From Bacteroidales bacterium UBA3743 (GTDB taxonomy: Bacteria > Bacteroidota > Bacteroidia > Bacteroidales > Paludibacteraceae), in assembly GCA_002371265.1 (NCBI GenBank), contig DFGT01000033.1, forward strand, positions 1-64,000: a stretch of 64,000 bases of DNA, written 5' to 3'. Numbering within the stretch: the stretch's first letter is position 1; the number at the start of each line of letters is the position of its first letter. Below the pieces are notes generated by a model. That model was not told the origin of the DNA. It did not search any database and saw only the letters and a program-made list of their open reading frames with translations. Below, piece by piece: positions 53,038-61,559 of this stretch. Made by a program: the position numbers and the translations under genes.

Positions 53038-53652
53038 TCAATTTTCAAAACTTGCTTCGATTGAATCCTTCTTCAATATAGCCATTTGTATTGCTTCATC
53101 CATCAGTTCCTCATATCCAGGAATTGATACTGGAGCGGGATCAAGATTTTCCTCTTTTTCTGTCATCTGGATCACTGTGTCATCTGGTTTTGCCCAGAAA
53201 TAAAACATTCCGGGAGACATTAATCCTGCATCATTAAGATAACGGAAACGAAAAGCATATTTAATTGCACAAACACGCATTTTGCTAGCCACTCCAAGCT
53301 TTCTATCCAAAAAAGAAATTAAAGCACTATCTGTTCTGATGTCTATAAAGTACTGGTCTATTTTCTTCAGTTCATCAGATATATCAGTTTTGCCCTCAGC
53401 ACTTTGAAATTCATCATCAATCAACGACAATGTCATCTCTTGCATATGTACATGCTGTTGGATTGCATTATAAATATTGTCATATTCGGTAAGGGAGTCT
53501 ACCGCTTCAATTGAAATTAGTTTGTAACTGGAAGGATCTTTAATGGCGGGACGCAGTGCCTTGAAAGCATTTGCTTCCAAAGTTGATTCCATACAGCTAC
53601 TAAGGGATAAACTGATAAGGAACACTACTAATATACCATAAAGTTGTTTCAT
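53038..53652 (-). CDS. Lipoprotein of unknown function in the beta-glucan locus
   Basis: A 204-residue protein with a lipoprotein signal (MKQLYGILVVFLISLSLSSC, Cys20). The rest is a soluble helical-looking domain with EAVDSLTEYDNIYNAIQQHV and YAFRFRYLNDAG. I recognise no family. ATG 53652 is chosen because the signal peptide starts there; 17 further codons upstream are open. It sits between the GH8 gene and the symporter gene on the same strand, so it may have an envelope role linked to glucan use, but nothing in the sequence proves this. Confidence 0.7.
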   Translation of the reverse strand: MKQLYGILVVFLISLSLSSCMESTLEANAFKALRPAIKDPSSYKLISIEAVDSLTEYDNIYNAIQQHVHMQEMTLSLIDDEFQSAEGKTDISDELKKIDQYFIDIRTDSALISFLDRKLGVASKMRVCAIKYAFRFRYLNDAGLMSPGMFYFWAKPDDTVIQMTEKEENLDPAPVSIPGYEELMDEAIQMAILKKDSIEASFEN

Positions 53653-53830
53653 ATACAAACTATTTTTTTTATTTCGCAAAACAAAAATACACAAAAACAA
53701 CATTATGATGTTTTATGATATTGCTAAAAAATGCTAAAAAATCTTAAAAAATAGACGAATTAAGGAAAAATACGCAAAAATCACTTTGAAAACCTTATCG
53801 TCTAAAACCATTTGCGGACAAAAAGAAAAA

Positions 53831-53856
53831 AGGAGACGCAATTTCTCGCGTCTCCT
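53831..53856 (-). terminator. Intrinsic terminator after the symporter gene
   Basis: Stem AGGAGACGC (53831-53839) with GCGTCTCCT (53848-53856). On the minus strand it is followed by TTTTTT, 24 bases after the stop at 53881. It is also a member of the GAGACGC palindrome family, here clearly with terminator features. Confidence 0.88.
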
Positions 53857-53880
53857 AATATGTCTATTAAATCAATGTCG

Positions 53881-55335
53881 TTATTGAGCAACGACATCAG
53901 AGCCTCCGTTTGCCTTCATCTGAGCAAGTTTCTCTGAGTTTGATTTTACCTTATCCTCGTCGATTGTATAGAAGCACAATGCGATGATACCAACTACACC
54001 ACCAACTACTGGAGCTAGAGTGTAGATTGTCTTGATAGAGTCGATTGTCTCAGCAGAAAGCTGTGTGTTTGCGACAAAACCAACCGCAGCCAAACAATAG
54101 ATTGGAAGTGAGTTTGCAACTGCCTGACCAAGCTTCTGAGCCATTGTGGCAGAAGAGTAGATCAAACCTGTTGCACGACGTCCTGTCTCAACCTCAGCGT
54201 TATCAGCTACGTCAGCATACATACTCCAAACCATGTAGCCAGAAGGTCCGATTGTCAAAGAGAACAATAGGTTGAACAACAAAACCATACCGATGTTTGT
54301 ACGGTCGATGAACAACAACATAATTGAACATACTGATGCCAACACGAAACATCCAATCCATGTTGGTTTCTTGCCAAACTTAGATGCAATTGGACGGATA
54401 AGCATTGTACCAATGATTGTAAGGATAGATCCCATACTCAATAGGATTGTTGAGATTGTCTCCCAGTTAAGCTGGAATCCGAACAATGTTGCGTTGAACA
54501 CTGCAACGTCGTTAACTGTATCATAGCTGTCAGCAAGATAGTATTTAGCATAGTATGCGATCAAACCATTGTGTACGAATACAAAGAACAACATTGAGAT
54601 ATTTGCAATTGTCAACATGATCCAAGGCTTGTTTGCTCCCAAATCCTTAAGGTCTTGTGACAAATTAGACTGCTCCTGAGCTGCTGGCTCCACACGCTCT
54701 CTTGTGAACAAGAATGTGATCATCAAAAGAATGAATGCTGCTGTAGCGTAAATAAGAGCTGTTGTTGAGAATGCTTTCTGTCCGTTAACATTCATGGAAT
54801 CCATGATAAAACGTACGATTGTGAACACGAAACCGTAGCTGACCATACAACCGATCTGTGCTCCGATATTACGGAATGCAGATACCTTGTCTCGTTCATC
54901 TGAATCCGCGCTCATCACACCCATCAATGCACCGTAAGGCACATTAACGACTGAATACATCAAACGCATCAATAGGAAGGTAATGTAGGCATACACTGTC
55001 TTTGCTGTTGTGTCAAACTCTGGAGTTGTGAATGTGACAACACCAATGATACAGAATGGAACAACACCAAAAAGAATCCAAGGGCGGAAACGTCCCCATT
55101 TAGTTTTGTGTCTATCTGCGACTGCACCGATAACTACGTCGAACGCAATATCAATACATGCAACTACCAACATCATTGTTGCAACTACTCCAGCCTCCAA
55201 GCCGAAATACTCAGTGTAAAATGCAGAAGCAATACAAATCAATCCCCAGAAGAGATTGCATGCCATATCACCTGCTCCATACGCGCATTTCTCCAATATG
55301 GATAGCTTGTGATTGTTTTGGTCAATTAAAGCCAT
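53881..55335 (-). CDS. GPH-family sugar:cation symporter (MFS)
   Basis: A 484-residue transporter with 12 predicted helices. The glycoside-pentoside-hexuronide:cation symporter signature is clear: YGAGDMACNLFWGLICIASA, DIAFDVVIGAVADRHKTKWG with RFRPWILFG, and VNVPYGALMGVMSADSDERD. It probably imports cellobiose or short beta-glucan oligosaccharides released by the neighbouring GH5 and GH8 enzymes for phosphorolysis by GH94. It is the third gene of a minus-strand run GH94, GH5, symporter; the GH5 stop is only 41 bases before its start. Confidence 0.92.
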   Translation of the reverse strand: MALIDQNNHKLSILEKCAYGAGDMACNLFWGLICIASAFYTEYFGLEAGVVATMMLVVACIDIAFDVVIGAVADRHKTKWGRFRPWILFGVVPFCIIGVVTFTTPEFDTTAKTVYAYITFLLMRLMYSVVNVPYGALMGVMSADSDERDKVSAFRNIGAQIGCMVSYGFVFTIVRFIMDSMNVNGQKAFSTTALIYATAAFILLMITFLFTRERVEPAAQEQSNLSQDLKDLGANKPWIMLTIANISMLFFVFVHNGLIAYYAKYYLADSYDTVNDVAVFNATLFGFQLNWETISTILLSMGSILTIIGTMLIRPIASKFGKKPTWIGCFVLASVCSIMLLFIDRTNIGMVLLFNLLFSLTIGPSGYMVWSMYADVADNAEVETGRRATGLIYSSATMAQKLGQAVANSLPIYCLAAVGFVANTQLSAETIDSIKTIYTLAPVVGGVVGIIALCFYTIDEDKVKSNSEKLAQMKANGGSDVVAQ

Positions 55336-55376
55336 AATAAATTGTGTTTTTAGGTATTTTATATTTATTACTTATT

Positions 55377-56552
55377 TTACTTTTTAATGTAAATGTTAGT
55401 TCTCTTCAACACCGTTGTGTCTTGCGCTCCCCAGTTGATAACACTCAACACTCTTTTCAAATACTCTCCTGACGGTGTTCTTCGATCCCATTCATTAGCC
55501 TTGCACGAGCCTGGCTGTAGAATGGAGGCTGTCTCTTCCTTGTCGCAGAAACTCCAATTGCAGAAGCTGACGGTTTGTTTTCCCGCATTGTTTCCCGACA
55601 ACATGTGCAGCCATTTGTCTGTGCGGTCGAAATCTTCGTCGCCACCGCCCCACGCTTCCACACATCCAAATTCGGTGCAGAACACAGGAAGTCTGCCAAG
55701 AACGTCGTATAGATATGAATACATATCATAATAGTGTGGCTTTCCGTCTTTCTCAAATCCCTCGTTGTGAGACGCTGCGTAAAAATGGAAAGCGTACATT
55801 ATATTATCGTACTTCAAACGTGCGTCACGATCAGGCAAGTATGCGTCCAAATCTTTTCCGTTACCTTGGTATCTGCCCTCTTTAATTGGTGCATCCACCA
55901 ATTGGCACCACTGTGGTGTGCCGACAACAATGATAGGATGCGGTGCACCTACACTATCGTATGCGGCGTGAATGACCGGAATGATTTTGTTGGCATAAAC
56001 AGCGATTGTGTCCCATGTTACAGACGAACCGTTCGGCTCATTGCATATCTCATACAACACGTTTTGCTTGTTGGCATTACGCTTTGCCATATATTTGAAG
56101 AAATCCTCTGCTTTCGAATATCGTGGGTCTAGAGGGTTGCCTGGAGTCAGGATATGCCAGTCCATTATACAATAAATTCCAAGTTCCTCACAGATGTCGA
56201 TAAGATTACACATCTCCTCTCTGATCTCGGGCTTGTAGTTGTATCCTCCCTCTTCTACGTACATCGCTAAACGAAGTACACTAATATGCCAGTCTTTCAC
56301 CATCTTAGTGATAGACTCTTTTGTATAGCACTGGCCATACCATTGGTAGCCCATAGTGCTTAATCCTGCCAACTGAACAGGATTTCCTTCTTTGTCACAT
56401 AGTTGCAATCCTTTTACTTGCAACGCACCATATCTTTTCAATGGAGGCGTGGTGTCGACCGCTACTGCGGATGCTTTTTTCTCTGCCGTCTGCACGCTAC
56501 ATGACATCAATGTGGCAGTTAACATTGCCAATGCGAATATCAGTCTTCTCAT
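55377..56552 (-). CDS. Glycoside hydrolase family 5 endoglucanase, lipoprotein
   Basis: A 391-residue GH5 (cellulase family A) enzyme. The N-terminus is a lipoprotein signal (MRRLIFALAMLTATLMSC), so it is anchored in the envelope. Catalytic features: the acid/base Glu in YEICNEPNGS (about 170) and the nucleophile Glu in VFCTEFGCVEAWG (about 292), with supporting HWHILTP-like MDWHILTPGNP and AFHFYAASHNE. It should cut beta-1,4-glucans or mixed-linkage glucans. ATG 56552 is chosen for the signal peptide. It lies between the GH94 and symporter genes. Confidence 0.93.
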   Translation of the reverse strand: MRRLIFALAMLTATLMSCSVQTAEKKASAVAVDTTPPLKRYGALQVKGLQLCDKEGNPVQLAGLSTMGYQWYGQCYTKESITKMVKDWHISVLRLAMYVEEGGYNYKPEIREEMCNLIDICEELGIYCIMDWHILTPGNPLDPRYSKAEDFFKYMAKRNANKQNVLYEICNEPNGSSVTWDTIAVYANKIIPVIHAAYDSVGAPHPIIVVGTPQWCQLVDAPIKEGRYQGNGKDLDAYLPDRDARLKYDNIMYAFHFYAASHNEGFEKDGKPHYYDMYSYLYDVLGRLPVFCTEFGCVEAWGGGDEDFDRTDKWLHMLSGNNAGKQTVSFCNWSFCDKEETASILQPGSCKANEWDRRTPSGEYLKRVLSVINWGAQDTTVLKRTNIYIKK

Positions 56553-56583
56553 ATTACTCCCTTTTATGAATGACTTAAATAGG

Positions 56584-56612
56584 AACAAGGGGAGCCAAAA
56601 ACTCCCCTTGTT
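56584..56612. terminator. Hairpin between the GH94 and GH5 genes
   Basis: An 11-bp stem AACAAGGGGAG (56584-56594) with CTCCCCTTGTT (56602-56612). The T-run lies on the plus-strand side, so on the minus strand, which carries the genes, it may act as an RNA processing or attenuation hairpin rather than a full stop. Confidence 0.55.
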
Positions 56613-56628
56613 TTTTTATGAAGATGTA

Positions 56629-59115
56629 TTACATCTCTACTTCAACAACTGTCTTAGAACCAGCTGGCTGCATAGGAACGATGTTACCGGCAATTTCCTT
56701 ACCGTTAACGATCAACTTCTTAACACCCTTCTGTGCTCCTGAGTTAGTTACCTTGATGACGTAATCTGCATCACGGAACTTACGGTTAACTGTGTAACCC
56801 TTCATGTCTGATGGTAGACATGGATTGATCTCCAAACCTTTGTATGAAGGCTTAACACCTAGCAAGTACTGGCTGACTGTCAACCACATCCATGCAGCTG
56901 TACCTGTCAACCATGAGTTCTTACCCTCACCTGGCTTAGCAGCATCCTTACCTGCAACCATCTGGCAGTTTACGTATGGCTCTACCTTGTGAAGTGCCTG
57001 ATCCTTCAAGTACATTGGGCTGATCTTGCGGAACAACTCCCAAGCGTCGTTACCACGTCCGGCTACTGTCTCACCGATGATAACCCATGGGTTGTTGTGA
57101 CAGAAGATACCTGCGTTCTCCTTGTATCCTGCAGGATATGAAGAAATCTCACCCATCTCAACATGGTATGTTGTGAATGCAGGGTTGTTAAGTACCATAC
57201 CGTGCTCACAGTCAAGATACTTCTTACATGAGTCGATAGCCTTGTCAACCATTCCTTCCTCAAGTCCGATACCTGCCATTGTACAGAATCCCTGTGACTC
57301 GATGAAAATCTTTCCTTCCTCACACTCCTTAGATCCGATCTTGTTTCCATAGAAGTCGTATGCACGTAGATACCATTCTCCGTCCCAACCGTGCTTCTTG
57401 ACTGCCTCTACCATTGAGTCGATGCACTTCTGTGCACGCTCTGCCTCAGCTGTCTCTCCGATCTCCTTACATAGCTCTACATAATCCTTTCCTGTCACAA
57501 CGAACAAACCAGCGATCATTAGAGACTCTGCCTTTGAACCTACCGAATTGTTCTCTGTTGTCTGGAATGACTCGTTTGGATCCCATGAGAAACAGTTCAA
57601 GTTCAAGCAGTCGTTCCAGTCGGCACGACCGATTAGCGGCAACATGTGAGGTCCAAGATTGTTCACAACGTGGTTGAAAGATATCTTCAAGTGCTCAAAC
57701 AATGAAACCTCTGTACCTGGCTTGTTGTCGAATGGAACTGGCTCCTTAAGGATAGAGAAGTCGCCAGACTCCTTAACGTATGCCACTGTACCGAAGATCA
57801 ACCAGCATGGGTCATCGTTGAATCCACCGCCGATGTCATTGTTTCCGTGCTTTGTAAGTGGCTGGTACTGGTGGTAGCATCCTCCGTCTGGGAACTGTGT
57901 AGACGCGATGTCAATTATACGCTCGCGGGCACGTGATGGAATCTGGTGAACGAATCCAACCAAGTCCTGGTTAGAGTCACGGAATCCCATACCACGACCA
58001 ACACCACTCTCGAAGAATGATGCTGAACGAGAGAAGTTGAATGTTATCATACACTGGTACTGGCTCCAGATGTTAACCATACGGTTAAGCTTCTCGTCGT
58101 CAGACTTAACTGCATACTTGTCAAGCAAGATATCCCACAAGTTAGCCAACTCTGCAAATGCAGCGTCGACAGCAGCCACTGTAGAGAAACGCTTGATAAG
58201 CTCTTTTGCCTTTGTCTTGTTTACTAGTGTGACGTCTGAATCCTGAGAAGAGATCAACTCTCCGCTCTTCTTGCGTGCGATGTCCTCCTTGCAGAATTTC
58301 TCCTCTAGCTTGTTCTCAACATATCCTAGAACGAAGATGTAGTCTTTGCTCTCACCTGGCTTAAGCTCAACCTCGATGTAGTGAGACGCAATTGGTGACC
58401 AACCGTGTGCCAATGAGTTGCCTGGCTTTCCTGCCATTACACACTGAGGGTCAGCGAACTCATTGTAAAGACCGATGAACGACTCACGGTCTGTATCATA
58501 ACCGTCGATTTTCGCATTTGTCACTGCGTAATATGCGTAGTGATCACGACGCTCCTTATACTCTGTCTTGTGGTAGATTACACTACCGTCGATCTCAACC
58601 TCTCCTGTAGACCAGTTACGCTGGAAGTTCTCCATATCTGTAGCTGCGTTCCACAAACACCACTCTGCGAAAGAGAATAGCTTGATCTTCTTTGTGTAAG
58701 TAGTAGTGTTCTTTAGAGTTACCTTCTGAACCTCAGCCCATGTCTTCAATGGCACGAAGAACAATACTGATGCCTCGATACCGTTCTTTGAACCTGTGAT
58801 GCGAGTGTAGTTCATACCATGGCGGCACTCGTATGAATCAAGCGGAGTCTTGCAAGGCTTCCATCCTGGGTTCCACACTGTACCATTGTCGTTGATGTAG
58901 AAGTAACGACCACCGTTGTCCATAGGGACTCCATTGTAACGGTAACGAGTGATACGACGGAACTTAGCGTCCTTGTAGAAATTATAACCGCCGCCTGTGT
59001 TTGAGATCAAACCAAAAAAGTCCTCATTTCCTAGGTAGTTGATCCAAGGGAATGGGGTTGCGGGATTGGTGATGACGAACTCACGGTTCGCATCGTCAAA
59101 ATGTCCAAAATCCAT
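56629..59115 (-). CDS. GH94 cellobiose/cellodextrin phosphorylase
   Basis: An 828-residue intracellular phosphorylase (no signal peptide) that converts cellobiose and phosphate to glucose 1-phosphate and glucose, saving ATP. GH94 features: N-terminal FGHFDDANREFVITNPATPF with PWINYLGNEDFFGLISNTGG, the middle RDSNQDLVGFVHQIP region, the catalytic Asp in RADWNDCLNLN (about 510-520), and GDWNECNEWFFT-like segments replaced here by WDGEWYLRAYDFYG. Length fits cellobiose phosphorylase better than chitobiose phosphorylase or cyclic glucan synthase. It is first in the minus-strand run GH94, GH5, symporter. Confidence 0.92.
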   Translation of the reverse strand: MDFGHFDDANREFVITNPATPFPWINYLGNEDFFGLISNTGGGYNFYKDAKFRRITRYRYNGVPMDNGGRYFYINDNGTVWNPGWKPCKTPLDSYECRHGMNYTRITGSKNGIEASVLFFVPLKTWAEVQKVTLKNTTTYTKKIKLFSFAEWCLWNAATDMENFQRNWSTGEVEIDGSVIYHKTEYKERRDHYAYYAVTNAKIDGYDTDRESFIGLYNEFADPQCVMAGKPGNSLAHGWSPIASHYIEVELKPGESKDYIFVLGYVENKLEEKFCKEDIARKKSGELISSQDSDVTLVNKTKAKELIKRFSTVAAVDAAFAELANLWDILLDKYAVKSDDEKLNRMVNIWSQYQCMITFNFSRSASFFESGVGRGMGFRDSNQDLVGFVHQIPSRARERIIDIASTQFPDGGCYHQYQPLTKHGNNDIGGGFNDDPCWLIFGTVAYVKESGDFSILKEPVPFDNKPGTEVSLFEHLKISFNHVVNNLGPHMLPLIGRADWNDCLNLNCFSWDPNESFQTTENNSVGSKAESLMIAGLFVVTGKDYVELCKEIGETAEAERAQKCIDSMVEAVKKHGWDGEWYLRAYDFYGNKIGSKECEEGKIFIESQGFCTMAGIGLEEGMVDKAIDSCKKYLDCEHGMVLNNPAFTTYHVEMGEISSYPAGYKENAGIFCHNNPWVIIGETVAGRGNDAWELFRKISPMYLKDQALHKVEPYVNCQMVAGKDAAKPGEGKNSWLTGTAAWMWLTVSQYLLGVKPSYKGLEINPCLPSDMKGYTVNRKFRDADYVIKVTNSGAQKGVKKLIVNGKEIAGNIVPMQPAGSKTVVEVEM

Positions 59116-59187
59116 GTTTAATTATATTAATTTTAAATTTCCTAAATTAAACCCAATTTCAAGATTATAAATCCAATTTTGGGCATA

Positions 59188-59221
59188 CAAATATAAAAAC
59201 TTTATGCTCATTAGCGCCAAA
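59188..59221 (-). promoter_or_regulatory. Promoter of the GH94 gene
   Basis: On the minus strand a TATATTTG -7 box (59188-59195) and a TTTG -33 box (59218-59221) are 22 bases apart, giving a leader of about 65 bases. Confidence 0.5.
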
Positions 59222-59279
59222 AATAGGCATAAAAAGAACGTGAAAGTGTCAAATAACACCTATTTGCAGCCGTTTTGCT

Positions 59280-60470
59280 CTACAAAAAGACTGGCCTAGC
59301 ATAGTTCTTCACATCATCCTCCGTAATCGCATCGTTACATAGGATCGCAAGTCGCTCGACAACGTTCTTCAGCTCACGGATGTTTCCGTTCCACTCAAAA
59401 GATTGCAGATGTGCCATTGCTCCTTTGTCGAACTTATGTTTCTGTCCTGTTGCAGAGTCATACTTGTTGATGAAGTATTCCACAAGCAAAGGTATGTCGT
59501 CTTTTCGCTCTCTCAATGGTGGCACACACAAAGGAATGACGCTCAGACGGTGGTAAAGGTCTTCTCTGAAGTTTCCTTTTTCTATCTCATGCTTGAGGTT
59601 TTTATTGGTAGCCGCAATTACTCTCACGTCTACTTTTATCGCTTTGTCTCCGCCTACTCTTGTCAGCACGCCTTCCTGAAGCACTCTCAACACTTTAGTC
59701 TGGGCGGCAAGGCTCATGTCTCCTATCTCGTCGAGGAATAGTGTTCCTCCGTCGGCCTGCTCGAATTTACCTATTCTCTGCTTTAATGCCGACGTGAAGG
59801 CTCCCTTCTCATGCCCGAAAAGTTCGCTCTCAATCAGTTCCGACGGAATGGCTGCACAGTTCACCTCAATGAATGGCTTGTTTGCCCTGGCACTTCTTGC
59901 ATATATCTGGTGTGCCACGACCTCCTTACCTGTTCCGTTCTCTCCTGTGATGAGGATTCTGGCGTCTGTCGGCGCCACTCTGTCGATCAACGCTCGCAGA
60001 TGGTTGATCTGTTCGCTCTGACCCACCATCTCACGGTCGTCCACCACACCACCGGTTGCTTTCTTCACTCCGTTTGAAATGGCGGCTCTAAGATTGCTGC
60101 TCTCTGCGGAATTGCTCGACATAGCCTCCTTCACCGCCTGAAGCAGACGATTAAGGTTCATCGGCTTCTCAATGAAGTCGAAGGCTCCGTTTCTCATACA
60201 TTGTACGGCAGTCTCAATAGTGCCGTGTCCTGAAATCAAAATCATTTTTGTAGACGGCTGCAACTGACGCATTTTGGCGAGTAGTTCGATTCCATCCATC
60301 TTCGGCATCTTGATGTCCGAAAACACAAGGTCGAACTGCTCTTTCTCAGCTTCTTTCAGTCCTGTTTCTCCGTCTTCCGCGAGAGTCACCACGTGTCCTT
60401 CAAATTCAAGAACCTCCTTCATTGAATTTCTGATACTCCTCTCGTCGTCAACTACTAATATTTTTGCCAT
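59280..60470 (-). CDS. Sigma-54-interacting response regulator without DNA-binding domain
   Basis: A 396-residue NtrC-class protein. Receiver domain at 1-120 (ILVVDDERSI, phospho-Asp in FSDIKMPKMDG, conserved Lys in EKPMNL). AAA+ domain at about 145-385 with Walker A GENGTGKE, the sigma-54 contact loop GHEKGAFTSAL (GAFTSA instead of GAFTGA), Walker B GGTLFLDEIGDM and the arginine-finger region REDLYHRLSVI. The protein ends at RPVFL directly after the AAA+ lid, so the Fis-type helix-turn-helix usually present is absent, and no frame after the stop encodes one. It probably contacts sigma-54 RNA polymerase without specific DNA binding or through a partner. It lies 58 bases after the DUF3108 gene and upstream of GH94. 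Confidence 0.9.
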   Translation of the reverse strand: MAKILVVDDERSIRNSMKEVLEFEGHVVTLAEDGETGLKEAEKEQFDLVFSDIKMPKMDGIELLAKMRQLQPSTKMILISGHGTIETAVQCMRNGAFDFIEKPMNLNRLLQAVKEAMSSNSAESSNLRAAISNGVKKATGGVVDDREMVGQSEQINHLRALIDRVAPTDARILITGENGTGKEVVAHQIYARSARANKPFIEVNCAAIPSELIESELFGHEKGAFTSALKQRIGKFEQADGGTLFLDEIGDMSLAAQTKVLRVLQEGVLTRVGGDKAIKVDVRVIAATNKNLKHEIEKGNFREDLYHRLSVIPLCVPPLRERKDDIPLLVEYFINKYDSATGQKHKFDKGAMAHLQSFEWNGNIRELKNVVERLAILCNDAITEDDVKNYARPVFL

Positions 60471-60528
60471 CCTATATTAAATCCTTATTTGTGTGTTATT
60501 TGTCTAGTGTGTTCCATGGTTTAGAATG

Positions 60529-61359
60529 TTACTTCTTCTTTTTTCCGGTTTGCTCGTATTTGGTTCCTGAGATGCTTTCAAGAGACGCTACGGCTTTGCC
60601 CATCTTTAGGCTTGCCTCGACATACACCGGATAGTGGTTGTCGTCGTCGGCAACGTAGACTTTCAAATCCTCGTCGTTCTTGAAAAGGTCTCCCTTGATA
60701 AGGGTAGGGACAAATACCGATGCCCTATATTTGCTTCCGTCCTTTAGCTTGACGTTCTCTTTTCCTGTGAACTTCAAACCCAATTCATAGACGATGTCTT
60801 CAAACAAAAGTGAGAATGCAGCAACGTCTCCTCTCGACATTGACGCCACATCGATATTTCGGATCTTGTAGCAAGTGGCCACCAAATCGCAAGCCTTCTT
60901 GCTGATGTTGAATTCGGTCTTGGATGTGCCCTTCCTCTTGATGTATTCGAAATTCACATGCAGACTGTCGGCTTTTCCGTTATCTGTGTATAGGTAGGTT
61001 GAGTAGCTCCAGTAGCTGTCTTCATGTTTGCCATCGTGATAGTACACCGGCTGAAGAGTCTTCTTGCTGATGTAAGACGTGAATGTATCCCTCACCACAT
61101 AGAATCTCTCAAACATGCCTTGTGTATAGCCGTTGACCATAAGCTTGTAGCAATCCTCTCCTCTCACCACGGCCTCTCCAACTTCGAAGTGCACTTTTCC
61201 TGCCTTCATAGAAATGAATCCAAGATTGAAATAGATACCATAAGTCGCTTTTTCTCCAACCTTGAACACAGGAGTGTCTACATACGAAATCTGCGAAAAG
61301 ACGCTGCCTGCCGACAACACCATCGCAATAATCAGTGTAATAATGTGTTTTATGTTCAT
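60529..61359 (-). CDS. DUF3108 protein, exported
   Basis: A 276-residue protein with a signal peptide (MNIKHIITLIIAMVLSAGSV) followed by a single DUF3108 domain (VGEKATYGIYFNLGFISMKA; GEAVVRGEDCYKLMVNG; YFEYIKRKGT-type VNFEYIKRKGTSKTEF; VKLKDGSKYRASVFVP). DUF3108 proteins are periplasmic or envelope proteins of unknown function, common in Bacteroidetes. It is directly upstream of the sigma-54 response regulator gene, with which it may be co-transcribed. Confidence 0.85.
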   Translation of the reverse strand: MNIKHIITLIIAMVLSAGSVFSQISYVDTPVFKVGEKATYGIYFNLGFISMKAGKVHFEVGEAVVRGEDCYKLMVNGYTQGMFERFYVVRDTFTSYISKKTLQPVYYHDGKHEDSYWSYSTYLYTDNGKADSLHVNFEYIKRKGTSKTEFNISKKACDLVATCYKIRNIDVASMSRGDVAAFSLLFEDIVYELGLKFTGKENVKLKDGSKYRASVFVPTLIKGDLFKNDEDLKVYVADDDNHYPVYVEASLKMGKAVASLESISGTKYEQTGKKKK

Positions 61360-61395
61360 GGTCTTAGTGTGTTTTATCAATTATACAATTAAAAT

Positions 61396-61500
61396 TCTCG
61401 TAGAGACGCACGGACGTGCGTGTCATTTGGACGTGCGTGTCATTCGGACGTGCATCATAATTATCGTGTAATAATTATAATCGACGTGCGTGTCATTCAC
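61396..61500. repeat. Short tandem GGACGTGCGTGTCATT repeats
   Basis: Starting with the palindromic GTAGAGACGCACGG/GACGTGCGTG unit of the 26.3-kb array, the core GACGTGCGTGTCATT then repeats about every 17 bases (near 61412, 61430, 61447 and, after an AT-rich break, 61483). Located between the lepB stop and the DUF3108 start. Confidence 0.7.
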
Positions 61501-61559
61501 ATTTTTCGGCCGATCTTTTTCATGTCGACCTACATTTGGAACAGTAGTGTCTCTACAGA

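Noticed and set aside
59116..59279. A lost helix-turn-helix of the sigma-54 regulator after a frameshift
   Set aside because: No frame after the stop at 59280 encodes a Fis-like helix-turn-helix before AT-rich promoter sequence of the next gene, so the short form is not explained by one indel.
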